Part shown: in pieces, positions 43,011 through 51,349 of the stretch
Numbering within the stretch: the stretch's first letter is position 1
How the letters are laid out: each line of letters opens with the position of its first letter
Made by a program: the position numbers and the translations under genes
From: Bacteroidota bacterium
GTDB taxonomy: Bacteria > Bacteroidota > Bacteroidia > Bacteroidales > CAIWKO01
Direction of reading: 5' to 3'
Assembly: GCA_037133915.1 (NCBI GenBank)
Contig: JBAXND010000011.1
Span: 40,872-104,871 of the forward strand
Length of the DNA stretch: 64,000 nucleotides
The notes under the pieces: model-generated
Database searches by the model: none
Told to the model about the DNA's origin: nothing
The model's input: only the letters and a program-made list of their open reading frames with translations

Positions 43011-45056
43011 TTTAATGCGTGCATCAACAGCCACCACTTTTTCGGGATTTCCCAACAGCGGGTTCAAATCCATTTCCGAAATTTCGGGAGCCGCTTCCAG
43101 CAATGCCGATAACCGAACGATTACATCTGCAAAAGCATCCCGGTTGATGCCTTTTTGCCCGCGCACGCCTTCAATTATTTTATAACTTTTCAGGCGTTTT
43201 ATCATGGATGATGCTTCTTCTTTACCCACAGGAACAAGGCCTGCAGTAACATCTTTCAACACTTCTATAAAAATTCCGCCCATCCCGCAAAGTATCATAT
43301 GACCAAATTTTTCTTCCGCTTTGGCGCCGATAAACAGTTCGGTTCCGGAAAGCATTGGCTGTATGAGAATCGCGGTTGTGTCTTTTATTTTTATCATACG
43401 CTCAAACTCGCGCGCGGCCGTTTCACTGTCTTTTACGTTCAACACTACGCCGCCCACATCCGATTTATGAATCGGACCAACCACTTTCATCACTACAGGA
43501 AAGCCAAGTGATGACGCAGCTTTCACGGCATCATCACCCGAAGTTACAACAGCTTCTCCAGCTCTTGGAATACCGGCAGCGTCGAGTAAATTCTGAATTG
43601 CATCCGGCGAAATATAGCCATCAGCGCAACTTTCAATCACCGTACGAATTTTGTTTCTGTCAATTACTACTTCTGAAATCACGGAATCGGCAGGCTTTTC
43701 TGTAAAGTAAACTTTTGAAAGAGCACGACCCAGCGTGACCTCATCAGGAAAATTGATACGGCCTTTAGAAATAAATTCTTCTACTTCGGGACCGGCTGTC
43801 ATTATTGACGGAAGTACCGGAAATATGGGTTTACGGGATGTTTTCATTTTCTCATCCAGCACCTTATACACTTCGTAAAGCGGGAATAATCCCGGTGTTC
43901 CGAAAATGACCACCATGGCATCAATTTCGCTAAAATCGCGGTCAACGTAATCGATGATAGTGCCTAACTGCTCCGCAGTTCCGGTGGCCAGAAAGTCGAT
44001 AGGATTAGCCACAGACGAACCCGCAAAAAGTTTTGTCAGCAGTTCGTCGGCTTTCGGCGAATTGATATGCGGTATTTCCATGCCGCCGTCGGAAAGCGCA
44101 TCGGTAAGCATTACGGCAGGGCCGCCGGCATGGGTGATGATGGCAATATTTTTTCCTTTGACTTCTTTATGCATAAACACAGAAGCGATGCTGATCAAAT
44201 CTTCGCGACCATAGGCACGTACAATTCCAGCTTTGCGGAAGAGCGCATCAACAGCCACATCTGAACTTGCCAGCGCTCCGGTATGCGATGATGCAGCGCG
44301 GCTGCCTGCCGCCGATGATCCGGCTTTTATCGCAGCGATACGGCATCCTTTACGTATCAGCGACGAGGCGTGTTTAAGCAGCATGCCGGGTTTTGAGATA
44401 TTTTCTATGTATAATAACTTAACGGGTGAACTGTTTTCAGAATCGTAGCTCTCGTCAAGATATTTCAGCACTTCCTCCACGCCCATCTGTGCGCTGTTTC
44501 CGACAGAAAAAACATTCGCAAACGTAAGTCCTTTGGGAATGCCGGCTTCCATAATAAAACAAGCCGTTGCACCTGAACCGGAAATAAAATCGCATCCGTG
44601 TTTTTCCAGTTTAGGAATCGGGTAAGTGAAAATGCTGTGATGCACCGGCGTAAGAATGCCGACACAATTTGGGCCGATAAGTGCTCCATCAACCTTATTA
44701 ATCAAATCAACCACTTTTTTTTCGAGCAATGCACCTTCATGACCTTCTTCGCTGAAACCGGCGGAAAGAATAATGAAAGCGCGGGTGTTCTTTTTAGTTG
44801 TAAGAAGCTCCACTGTATCGGGGATAAATTTTGCAGCGATTGCAATAACAGCGAGGTCAACTTCAGGTAATTCTTCAGGGTTCATATAGCTTTTGATACC
44901 CTGAACTTCTGTCTCTTTAAAGTTAGTTACATACAGTGAGCCTTTAAAACCGCCGTCAATAATGTTTTTCAGGATTTTACCTCCCGGTTTGGTAACATCA
45001 TTTGAGCCTCCCACAACCACTATGCTCCGGGGCTCCATCAATTGCTTGTTTATCAT
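42993..45056 (-). CDS. ADP-forming acyl-CoA/acetate-CoA ligase (fused alpha-beta)
   Basis: 687 residues. A CoA-binding Rossmann domain (about 1-130; Val-Val-Gly-Gly-Ser-Asn, Ile-Gly-Pro-Asn-Cys-Val-Gly), the succinyl-CoA synthetase-like flavodoxin domain (about 150-460, with the phospho-His region Ser-His-Thr-Gly-Ala-Leu) and an ATP-grasp domain (about 470-685; Val-Met-Lys-Val, Asp-Leu-Asn-Pro-Leu). It converts acyl-CoA, ADP and Pi into the acid, CoA and ATP, a substrate-level phosphorylation step in peptide-fermenting anaerobes. It fits with the Vor/Kor operon upstream. Leads an operon with the membrane and porin-like proteins. Confidence 0.92.
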   Translation of the reverse strand: MINKQLMEPRSIVVVGGSNDVTKPGGKILKNIIDGGFKGSLYVTNFKETEVQGIKSYMNPEELPEVDLAVIAIAAKFIPDTVELLTTKKNTRAFIILSAGFSEEGHEGALLEKKVVDLINKVDGALIGPNCVGILTPVHHSIFTYPIPKLEKHGCDFISGSGATACFIMEAGIPKGLTFANVFSVGNSAQMGVEEVLKYLDESYDSENSSPVKLLYIENISKPGMLLKHASSLIRKGCRIAAIKAGSSAAGSRAASSHTGALASSDVAVDALFRKAGIVRAYGREDLISIASVFMHKEVKGKNIAIITHAGGPAVMLTDALSDGGMEIPHINSPKADELLTKLFAGSSVANPIDFLATGTAEQLGTIIDYVDRDFSEIDAMVVIFGTPGLFPLYEVYKVLDEKMKTSRKPIFPVLPSIMTAGPEVEEFISKGRINFPDEVTLGRALSKVYFTEKPADSVISEVVIDRNKIRTVIESCADGYISPDAIQNLLDAAGIPRAGEAVVTSGDDAVKAASSLGFPVVMKVVGPIHKSDVGGVVLNVKDSETAAREFERMIKIKDTTAILIQPMLSGTELFIGAKAEEKFGHMILCGMGGIFIEVLKDVTAGLVPVGKEEASSMIKRLKSYKIIEGVRGQKGINRDAFADVIVRLSALLEAAPEISEMDLNPLLGNPEKVVAVDARIKIEKRH

Positions 45057-45173
45057 AAATTATTGCAATAAGGTAGTTTCAGATTTCAAAAAAATATCGG
45101 GCACTAAAGTAAAAATACTTTATCATTTTACATCTATTTTATGCGATATGGTGACTGCTTAGTTCAAAATATA

Positions 45174-45181
45174 TACTTTTG
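45174..45181 (+). promoter_or_regulatory. TAnnTTTG promoter box that fixes the downstream start
   Basis: TACTTTTG matches the phylum -7 consensus and lies 25 bases before ATG 45207. It is inside the longer frame that begins at 45141, so that longer start would not be transcribed from here. Confidence 0.5.
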
Positions 45182-45206
45182 TTCGCCAAAATCAGCCGAT
45201 TACACT

Positions 45207-45482
45207 ATGCCAACACGCATAAAGAAGAAAAAGGTAAAAAAGATCAAGTATAAGAAAGTCGCATTCAAGCTTTCGGAAAAGCAGAAGTCGGTAATTGACC
45301 GTTTCTGCAAAGTAAATAACACCAGTCCGAACAAGATGATTAAGAGCGCTATACGCGAGTATCTGGGCAAATATGCCGATACCATGCCTCAAGATGATTA
45401 CATCAGTGAGAACCAGCTGCAGCTTTTTGATTTTGAGGATGACCCGGAAGAAGACAATACGCTGGAAATGAAATTTGAATAG
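45207..45482 (+). CDS. Small basic/acidic protein with RHH-like region
   Basis: 91 residues from ATG 45207. The first 20 residues are almost all Lys with a few Arg and Val. Residues about 20-55 (Val-Ala-Phe-Lys-Leu-Ser-Glu-Lys-Gln, then two helices ending Ser-Ala-Ile-Arg-Glu-Tyr-Leu) look like a ribbon-helix-helix DNA-binding unit. The tail is strongly acidic. It is a plausible transcription regulator or toxin-antitoxin antidote, but no toxin gene is adjacent; the neighbour downstream is grpE. DNA binding is inferred. Confidence 0.62.
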   Translation: MPTRIKKKKVKKIKYKKVAFKLSEKQKSVIDRFCKVNNTSPNKMIKSAIREYLGKYADTMPQDDYISENQLQLFDFEDDPEEDNTLEMKFE

Positions 45483-45523
45483 CTTCAATATCACTGAAAG
45501 TCTTTATTATCGGCATTAGCGTA

Positions 45524-45531
45524 TAATTTTG
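45524..45531 (+). promoter_or_regulatory. TAnnTTTG box upstream of grpE
   Basis: TAATTTTG matches the -7 consensus about 100 bases before the grpE ATG. No CIRCE inverted repeat is seen, so HrcA control is not supported here. Confidence 0.4.
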
Positions 45532-45633
45532 GTGATATTGTTTGAACATGACAAAATGTCGCAACAGCAGCTATTGGCAAAATAGTTGATATCAGACGCA
45601 ATATATTACATAATAACATCTATTTATTTGGAA

Positions 45634-46242
45634 ATGAGTAAGAAAAAGAAGCAACCGGAAGAAATGGAGCAGGAAATGAAAGACGCGGTAAACGGTCAAC
45701 CCAATGAAGAAGCTAATAGCAGCAAAAGCGCTGAAGATAATTCATCAAAATCGAAACAGGGTGAAGCTCCGGAAAAGCCATTGACGGCCGAAGATAAATG
45801 CATTGAATTAAATTCAAAAATTGAAGAGCTGAACGCGAAATACCTTTATCTGTTTGCGGAATTCGACAATTATCGCAAGCGGACTCAAAAAGAACGCATT
45901 GAATTGATAAAATCAGCATCATCAGACATTATTGTTCAAATGCTTCCGGTACTTGACGATCTTGAACGTGCTACAAAATCATTTGATACGACTCAGGATG
46001 TGGAAGCCATTAAAGAAGGTGTGAACCTCATCCATAATAAATTTAAAAATATCCTTGTTCAGAAAGGGCTTGAGGAAATAAAAGCCATTGGAGAAACCTT
46101 TGATACAGACCTGCACGAAGCAATTGCCAATGTTGCTGCCGACTGCGAAGAAAATAAAGGTAAGGTATTAGATATGGTTGAAAAAGGTTATTTTCTGAAC
46201 GGTAAAGTGCTCCGTTTTGCGAAAGTACTGGTTGCAAATTAA
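45634..46242 (+). CDS. grpE: Nucleotide exchange factor GrpE
   Basis: 202 residues from ATG 45634 (Met-Ser-Lys-Lys-Lys-Lys); a longer in-frame start at 45586 is unlikely. An acidic and Ser-rich N-terminus is followed by the long helix (Tyr-Leu-Phe-Ala-Glu-Phe-Asp-Asn-Tyr-Arg-Lys-Arg) and the beta domain that opens DnaK to release ADP. It is 32 bases upstream of dnaJ, with which it works in the DnaK folding cycle. dnaK itself is not in this window. Confidence 0.95.
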   Translation: MSKKKKQPEEMEQEMKDAVNGQPNEEANSSKSAEDNSSKSKQGEAPEKPLTAEDKCIELNSKIEELNAKYLYLFAEFDNYRKRTQKERIELIKSASSDIIVQMLPVLDDLERATKSFDTTQDVEAIKEGVNLIHNKFKNILVQKGLEEIKAIGETFDTDLHEAIANVAADCEENKGKVLDMVEKGYFLNGKVLRFAKVLVAN

Positions 46243-46274
46243 ACGGCACATAAACAAAAAATATAATTTCCCTG

Positions 46275-47423
46275 ATGGCAAAACGTGATTTTTACGAAAT
46301 ACTTGGTGTTGAGCGCAGCGCAAACGATGCAGATATTAAAAAGGCATACCGGCAATTAGCGCTCAAATATCATCCCGATAAAAACCCCGGCGATAAAGCT
46401 TCTGAAGAAAAATTCAAAGAGGCTGCAGAAGCGTACGATGTACTCAGCAATCCAGACAAACGCAATAAATATGACCGTTTCGGGCACGATGGTATGAATG
46501 GCTTTTCGGGCGGCGGTGGCGGCGGCATGAGCATGGATGATATCTTCAGCCATTTTGGAGATATTTTTGGCGGAGCCTTCGGCAACTTTGGCGGCTTTGG
46601 TGGCGGACAACAGAGTCATCGCCGCGTGAACAAGGGCACCAACCTTCGTGTAAAAGTGAAGCTCACACTCGAAGAAATTTCTTCAGGTGTTGAAAAAAAG
46701 ATAAAGGTTACAAAATACATTGCCTGCGCATCGTGCAAAGGTTCAGGTGCCAAAGGCGGTTCATCTTACCGCACCTGCTCAACCTGTGGTGGTACGGGGC
46801 AAACATCGCGTATTACCAATACTTTCCTTGGTCAGATGCAGACCATGAGCACCTGCCCGTCGTGCGGAGGCGAAGGCCAGACAATTACCGATAAATGTAG
46901 CGAATGCTTCGGCAACGGTGTAGTGAAAGGCGAGGAAGTTATCAGCATTAAAATACCTGCCGGTGTTCAAGAAGGCATGCAACTCTCCATGAGCGGAAAA
47001 GGAAATGCGGCAGCGCGAGGAGGAATTCCCGGAGACCTCATTGTACTTATTGAAGAAGCGGAACATCCCGAACTCTTGCGCGACGGAAATAATTTGCTGT
47101 ACGAACATTATATTTCATTTCCCGATGCCATAATGGGCACTACGGCTGAAATTCCCACCATTGACGGCAAAGCCAGAGTAAAAATTGAACCGGGAACTCA
47201 ATCGGGGAAAATGCTGCGCCTGAAAGGAAAAGGTTTGCCGGAGATAAACTCATACAGCCGAGGCGACTTATTGGTGAGCATACACGTGTGGACGCCGCAA
47301 AATCTCACAAAAGAAGAAAAAGCAGTATTGCAAAAATTCTCCGAATCAGAAAGTTTTAAACCCAGGCCAACAGCCAAGGATAAAAACTTTTTTGAGCGTA
47401 TGCGCGAATATTTCAGAGGATAA
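46275..47423 (+). CDS. dnaJ: Chaperone DnaJ
   Basis: 382 residues with all classical parts: J domain (1-70; the His-Pro-Asp tripeptide that activates DnaK ATPase), Gly/Phe-rich linker (about 75-115), four CxxCxGxG zinc motifs (about 150-215), and two C-terminal substrate-binding domains. It delivers unfolded proteins to DnaK. Forms an operon with grpE. Length is typical. Confidence 0.96.
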   Translation: MAKRDFYEILGVERSANDADIKKAYRQLALKYHPDKNPGDKASEEKFKEAAEAYDVLSNPDKRNKYDRFGHDGMNGFSGGGGGGMSMDDIFSHFGDIFGGAFGNFGGFGGGQQSHRRVNKGTNLRVKVKLTLEEISSGVEKKIKVTKYIACASCKGSGAKGGSSYRTCSTCGGTGQTSRITNTFLGQMQTMSTCPSCGGEGQTITDKCSECFGNGVVKGEEVISIKIPAGVQEGMQLSMSGKGNAAARGGIPGDLIVLIEEAEHPELLRDGNNLLYEHYISFPDAIMGTTAEIPTIDGKARVKIEPGTQSGKMLRLKGKGLPEINSYSRGDLLVSIHVWTPQNLTKEEKAVLQKFSESESFKPRPTAKDKNFFERMREYFRG

Positions 47424-47497
47424 TTTTTTTCGCAACTCTAAATTTCAGGATTACTAAAAATAACAACACATTCTTCGCACGTAATTCGCCGGAATAA

Positions 47498-48430
47498 ATG
47501 AACCTGACTGCCAAAAACATCACTAAACGTTATGCCACGCAAGTTGCGTTGAACAACGTCAGCATCGAAGTTCCCGAACGCAGCATTTTTGGGCTTCTTG
47601 GACCGAATGGTGCAGGAAAAACATCACTGATTCGTATCATCAACATGATTACCGCACCCGATCAGGGCGAACTTTTTCTTGGAGGCAAAAAGTTGAATGC
47701 GGCGCATAAAGAAATCATTGGTTACTTACCCGAAGAACGCGGTCTTTATAAAAAAATGAAAGTTGGCGAACAAGCAGTGTACCTTGCACAGCTCAAAGGC
47801 TTGAACCGTACCGATGCCACCAGGCATCTGAAACAATGGTTCACACGATTCGAAATACTTGGGTGGTGGAACCGCAAAGTGGAAGAACTGTCGAAAGGCA
47901 TGCAGCAAAAAATACAATTCATAGTTACCGTAATACACCAACCCAAATTACTGATTTTTGATGAGCCGTTCAGTGGATTTGACCCGATTAACGCCAACCT
48001 CATCCGCGACGAAATACTGCAACTCAGAGAAGACGGAGCAACCGTGATTTTCTCAACGCACAATATGTCAACAGTTGAGGAGCTGTGCGATGACATTGCA
48101 CTCATCAATAAATCAAATATTATCCTTGACGGGAAGATGTCTGATATTAAAAACAATCACAAATCGAATATGTACAGTGTTGAGTTATCGGGACTGAACA
48201 CACCTTTAAAAAGTTTGCTGAACGGACGTTTTGAACTGACAGAAGAGCAAACGAAAGATACCGTTTGCACGGCAAGAATTCAACTTAAAAATACGGATAA
48301 TCCAAACGACCTGCTGTCGGTGCTTTTGCCGCATGCACAGGTTCGCGCACTCAATGAGATTATCCCGACCATGAATGATATTTTTATTTCGAAGGTAAAC
48401 AACGACTCTTCCAAATCACAATCAGTATAA
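47498..48430 (+). CDS. ABC transporter ATP-binding protein with DUF4162
   Basis: 310 residues. Walker A (Gly-Pro-Asn-Gly-Ala-Gly-Lys-Thr), signature (Leu-Ser-Lys-Gly-Met), Walker B (Leu-Leu-Ile-Phe-Asp-Glu-Pro) and a His-switch (Ser-Thr-His-Asn) are intact. The C-terminal region is DUF4162, typical for NatA/CcmA-type exporters. It is followed 12 bases later by its membrane partner. Substrate not known; relatives move sodium, drugs or lipids. Confidence 0.92.
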   Translation: MNLTAKNITKRYATQVALNNVSIEVPERSIFGLLGPNGAGKTSLIRIINMITAPDQGELFLGGKKLNAAHKEIIGYLPEERGLYKKMKVGEQAVYLAQLKGLNRTDATRHLKQWFTRFEILGWWNRKVEELSKGMQQKIQFIVTVIHQPKLLIFDEPFSGFDPINANLIRDEILQLREDGATVIFSTHNMSTVEELCDDIALINKSNIILDGKMSDIKNNHKSNMYSVELSGLNTPLKSLLNGRFELTEEQTKDTVCTARIQLKNTDNPNDLLSVLLPHAQVRALNEIIPTMNDIFISKVNNDSSKSQSV

Positions 48431-48442
48431 GCCTGGCCTGTT

Positions 48443-49777
48443 ATGAAAAAAGCACTTATCATTATCCAGCGCGAATACCTTTCACGCGTAAAAAAACGGT
48501 CGTTCATTATCATGACCATTCTTGGTCCTGTTCTGATGGCGGCGCTCATGATTGTTCCCGTTATGATAACCAAAATGGGCAACGAAAAGAAGACCATAGA
48601 TGTAGTTGACGAGACTGGCATATATCTTTATAAACTTAAAAGCAACAACTCGGTACTGTTCAATTATCTTGACATGTCCATTGATTCTGCCAAAGCGCAG
48701 TTTGATGACAGGAAATCAAGTGCAGTACTCTACATTCCGCGGCCGTCCTACAACAAACCGAATCACGCCATTTTATATTATTCGGATAAACAACCGGGTA
48801 TAACGGTAACATCTTACATTCAGGACAAAATGAAATACGTTCTGGAAAGCAAGATTTTGCTTGATAATTATAACATCGATAAAAAAATAATTGATCAGTC
48901 TAAAGTTTCTATTTCCATTAATTCTGAAAATATTCATACCGGTCAAAAAAACCTGCCCATACTCACGACTGCCATCGGAATGATTGGGGGCATTCTGATT
49001 TACTTTTTTATTTTCATGTTCGGTGCTCAGGTAATGCGAGGCGTAATTGAAGAAAAGATGAGCCGAATCGTTGAAGTCATAGTATCATCGGTACGACCGT
49101 TTCAGCTGATGATGGGTAAGATTATCGGCATCGCGTTGGTAGGTCTTACACAATTTCTTCTGTGGATTGTTCTCACGCTCGGCATCGTTACCGTATTTCA
49201 GTTTTCGATGGCAGAAAAATATACTGCTCCGAAACAAAAGGATGAACTGGTTCTGAATAATAATGTGCTGGTGCCTGATAATACTGCCACACAGGAAAAG
49301 GTAAGCGACGATCAGGAACTCGCCCAAAGTTTTTTTGACACCATCGGCAATTATAATTTTGTGAATCTGGCGTTGTTTTTCCTGTTCTATTTCATGTTTG
49401 GATATCTGATGTATTCAGCCATGTTCGCGGCTATTGGGAGTGCTGTTGATAACGAAGCCGACACGCAGCAATTCATGTTGCCTGTTACCGTGCCACTCAT
49501 TTTTGCATTTGTGATGTCAAATTTTATTCTTGAAGATCCGCAAGGGCCGGTGGCATTCTGGCTTTCCATCATTCCCTTTACGTCACCTATTGTAATGATG
49601 ATACGGCTTCCGTTTGGAGTCCCGGTAATCGACCTGATACTTTCGATGGTGTTACTGGTGCTAGGATTTATAGGCACAACGTGGCTTGCAGGCAAAATAT
49701 ACCGTACCGGTATTCTGATGTATGGAAAAAAAGTAAGCTATCGCGAATTGTGGAAATGGCTTTCGTACAGAAGCTGA
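48443..49777 (+). CDS. ABC-2 type transporter permease (NatB-like)
   Basis: 444 residues with one membrane segment near the N-terminus (about 20-45), a large extracytoplasmic domain (about 50-180) and five or more segments in the C-terminal half (about 180-430). This is the ABC-2 permease layout of NatB, partner of the ATPase encoded just upstream. It ends 5 bases before a convergent gene. Confidence 0.88.
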   Translation: MKKALIIIQREYLSRVKKRSFIIMTILGPVLMAALMIVPVMITKMGNEKKTIDVVDETGIYLYKLKSNNSVLFNYLDMSIDSAKAQFDDRKSSAVLYIPRPSYNKPNHAILYYSDKQPGITVTSYIQDKMKYVLESKILLDNYNIDKKIIDQSKVSISINSENIHTGQKNLPILTTAIGMIGGILIYFFIFMFGAQVMRGVIEEKMSRIVEVIVSSVRPFQLMMGKIIGIALVGLTQFLLWIVLTLGIVTVFQFSMAEKYTAPKQKDELVLNNNVLVPDNTATQEKVSDDQELAQSFFDTIGNYNFVNLALFFLFYFMFGYLMYSAMFAAIGSAVDNEADTQQFMLPVTVPLIFAFVMSNFILEDPQGPVAFWLSIIPFTSPIVMMIRLPFGVPVIDLILSMVLLVLGFIGTTWLAGKIYRTGILMYGKKVSYRELWKWLSYRS

Positions 49778-49782
49778 GAAAA

Positions 49783-50571
49783 CTAAAAGTCAAGCAGTCG
49801 GCGCATCTCAGCAGAAATTTTATCTGTCTTCTCTTTTAATTCGGTTTTTCCGAGGTCAATATTTACGGGAACATTCATGGTTATCGGAATACGCCCGCTA
49901 ATAGGAAGTTTATACGGAAAAGCTATAGTTGCCTCACTCTTCACAGGCATATCAAGAGGAATATTCATGTCCAACGGAATCTTTAAATCGAGTGTGACAG
50001 GCACATTCTGATTTATCGGAATTTTGATAGGGATGTCTGTGAGTACTGGCAACTTTCCTATGTACAAACTTATAACCTGATTAACCGGAAAATCAGCAAT
50101 TATAGGAACTTCAATGCCTTTCGTCCCTTCAAGGGGAATATTTACTTTTTGATTCACCGGAATGTTTGCAATGAGCGGCACCTTTATTGTGTCTTTGATA
50201 AGTATCACCGTATCCAGCCGAATCATCTGATTTACGATCATTGAAATAGGAACATCGAGCTTCTGATTTATCGGAATCATCTGCTTTATGGCAATATTAT
50301 TTTTTACATTCATCTCCACAAAAACGTGGATCTTTTCGCGAACAGTGAACTCCGTATTAATATCCAGTGTATCCTTGATACGAACTGTATAAAGAATGTG
50401 TGCACTTCCAAGTTCATCAATATATGCGGCAACATTATCCAATCGATTTACAGCATTTTTTCGGAAGGACAGCAGCACTCCGATAAGGCATGCATTTATC
50501 AGTAATGAGCCCAACACGAGCAACCACAAAAATGTGTTTTTATTGATACCCGGTTTCATTTCAGAAGACAT
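49783..50571 (-). CDS. Membrane-anchored repetitive beta protein of unknown function
   Basis: 262 residues. One membrane segment (12-36) is followed by an extracytoplasmic part made almost entirely of short beta-like segments with repeated Ile/Phe-Pro-Ile/Val-Asn-Gln motifs (99-103, 137-141, 161-165, 184-188, and a variant at 111-115), each followed by a Val/Ile-Pro-Leu strand. Asp, Gly and Cys are rare after residue 60. The last 20 residues form a charged helix. I know no family with this pattern, although similar genes are likely in relatives. It may form a beta-helix or fibre on the periplasmic side. Its start lies 59 bases after the amidase gene stop. Confidence 0.6.
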   Translation of the reverse strand: MSSEMKPGINKNTFLWLLVLGSLLINACLIGVLLSFRKNAVNRLDNVAAYIDELGSAHILYTVRIKDTLDINTEFTVREKIHVFVEMNVKNNIAIKQMIPINQKLDVPISMIVNQMIRLDTVILIKDTIKVPLIANIPVNQKVNIPLEGTKGIEVPIIADFPVNQVISLYIGKLPVLTDIPIKIPINQNVPVTLDLKIPLDMNIPLDMPVKSEATIAFPYKLPISGRIPITMNVPVNIDLGKTELKEKTDKISAEMRRLLDF

Positions 50572-50630
50572 TTAATATAACAGGACACATTGAAATCCGC
50601 CGCATATTAAGAAATAAATCTGAAACAGCG

Positions 50631-51218
50631 CTATAAAATTGGATCAAGTTCAATAATTGCCTGAAAATGTGCTTCAGCAACAAGTTCACGCCACGCAGGA
50701 TCAGCCATCTTCGCACATTCATCTTTGTTGGTATAAAAGCCATTTTCAGTACGGATGGCAGGCATCTGAGTTTTGTTAAGCACCACAAATTCGGCAGTTT
50801 TCACACCACGGTCGCGCAGTCCGGTTAACTCAATTAATTTTTTCTGGAAAATACCTGCCATTCGTTTCCCTTTAGAGCTTGCAATACAATAAAACGTTTC
50901 TATGCCATGTGCGTCGTCCCAGGTCTGCCCAAACCCGTTAGCATTGCCGTGTACAGAAACATACAATTTCGGTTTGTCTGCTGCGAACTGGTTGGCACGC
51001 GTTGCACGATCTATAACGGGAATATCCTCATCGGTTTCAGGAATCAGAATATGATAGCTGATGCCAACCGCCTCGAGTTTTGCCGCGATGCGACTTACCA
51101 AATCTCGGGTGTATTCATATTCGAATAATTGCGCACCGTTTTCAAAAACCAGGGATCGCTTTCCCGGCGTTGATTTTGCATGACCGTTGTCGAGCAGCCA
51201 CAAATACTTGCTTTCCAT
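50631..51218 (-). CDS. N-acetylmuramoyl-L-alanine amidase (Amidase_3), cytoplasmic/endolysin-like
   Basis: 195 residues. The zinc-binding residues of Amidase_3 are visible: His in Asp-Asn-Gly-His, Glu in the Phe-Glu-Tyr-Glu-Tyr segment, and His in Ser-Val-His-Gly-Asn; the catalytic Glu is in Arg-Thr-Glu-Asn-Gly-Phe. It would cleave the amide between MurNAc and the stem peptide. Unlike housekeeping amidases it has no signal peptide, as in phage endolysins. No phage genes are near. It may be a domesticated lysin or a peptidoglycan recycling enzyme. Confidence 0.85.
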   Translation of the reverse strand: MESKYLWLLDNGHAKSTPGKRSLVFENGAQLFEYEYTRDLVSRIAAKLEAVGISYHILIPETDEDIPVIDRATRANQFAADKPKLYVSVHGNANGFGQTWDDAHGIETFYCIASSKGKRMAGIFQKKLIELTGLRDRGVKTAEFVVLNKTQMPAIRTENGFYTNKDECAKMADPAWRELVAEAHFQAIIELDPIL

Positions 51219-51317
51219 AATACTTTTCTTTTACTTGGATACAAGATTAAAGAATTTTACCGAGTACACAAAATTTTAATCGTCCGAGTTTTAAACCGCC
51301 GCATGCTTCAATTTTTA

Positions 51318-51325
51318 TACATTTG
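51318..51325 (+). promoter_or_regulatory. TAnnTTTG promoter box of the response regulator
   Basis: TACATTTG is a perfect -7 match and lies 24 bases before ATG 51350. A -33 TTTG is not clear. Confidence 0.5.
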
Positions 51326-51349
51326 CAATTAGATAAATAATTCACAATT

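Noticed and set aside
45207..45482. Toxin-antitoxin module with the RHH-like protein
   Set aside because: No small toxin gene overlaps or adjoins it; the next gene is grpE.
45483..45633. CIRCE/HrcA operator before grpE
   Set aside because: No TTAGCACTC-type inverted repeat is present.
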